This document shows positions 5,655-6,107 of a DNA stretch of 6,107 bases, in pieces; the stretch's first letter is position 1; the number at the start of each line of letters is the position of its first letter. The position numbers were made by a program, and so were the translations under genes. Below the pieces are notes generated by a model. That model worked only from the letters and a program-made list of their open reading frames with translations, had not been told where the DNA came from and did not search any database. This stretch comes from JAMQKA01 sp033722415. Lineage in GTDB: Bacteria; Bacteroidota; Rhodothermia; Balneolales; Balneolaceae. The stretch is from positions 1-6,107 of the forward strand of contig JAWVZC010000266.1 of assembly GCA_033722415.1 (NCBI GenBank). Reading direction: 5' to 3'.

Positions 5655-5701
5655 TAAAAAACGGCCGGGAGGCTCTTGAAGGTATTAGGTGTATATAATA
5701 T

Positions 5702-6107
<406 letters not shown>

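Noticed and set aside
5676..5699. TTGAAG and TATAAT immediately before the 16S gene, as a second rRNA promoter
   Set aside because: The spacing is only 12 bases, too short for sigma-70-type promoters, and the start would fall within the mature 16S. TATAAT here is part of a small GGT-GTATA type hairpin (5688-5704).

Overview
The window reads like the chromosome of a member of the Bacteroidota/Balneolota/Rhodothermota (FCB) assemblage. Two observations support this. The promoter in front of the rRNA operon carries an exact TAnnTTTG box, the Bacteroidota-type -7 element, and the genes lack clear Shine-Dalgarno sequences. The first ~400 nt of the 16S gene also look most like the Balneolaceae/Rhodothermota neighbourhood as I remember those sequences. 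That placement is from memory, with no search run. All genes are on the + strand.

Region 1 (1-4154) is a tight four-gene unit: the C-terminal part of a C39/papain-like cysteine peptidase-fold protein, an RLAN-type RimK-like ATP-grasp amide ligase, a GCS2-type glutamate (carboxylate-amine) ligase, and an N-formylglutamate amidohydrolase-family protein. Genes 1 and 2 overlap by 4 bases (ATGA), genes 3 and 4 overlap by 8, and only 59 bases separate genes 2 and 3. Two amide-bond-forming enzymes with two amide-bond-cleaving or transferring enzymes suggest a pathway for a small, probably glutamate-containing, amide or peptide whose product is unknown. No glutathione synthetase is present, so ordinary glutathione synthesis is not the obvious reading.

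Region 2 (4155-4632) is a 478-base gap without a credible gene. It holds a 225-bp inverted-repeat element (4362-4586) flanked by the 6-bp direct repeat GCTAAC. This looks like a non-autonomous, MITE-like insertion, and it contains a second nested palindrome (4379-4480) with a perfect 14-bp inner stem. Its right edge lies only 40 bases from the next start codon.

Region 3 (4633-5415) encodes a YhhQ/DUF165-type queuosine precursor transporter.

Region 4 (5416-6107) is the front end of an rRNA operon. It has phased A-tracts, a strong -35/-10 promoter, a highly structured leader, a boxA-like antitermination site and the 5' ~406 nt of 16S rRNA, cut by the window edge. The leader contains a hairpin plus U-tract that looks like an intrinsic terminator, placed just after the likely transcription start and before boxA. 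It lies inside a larger structure closed by a perfect 9-bp long-range stem. The leader, the MITE-like element and the amidoligase cluster are the three things most worth a second look.
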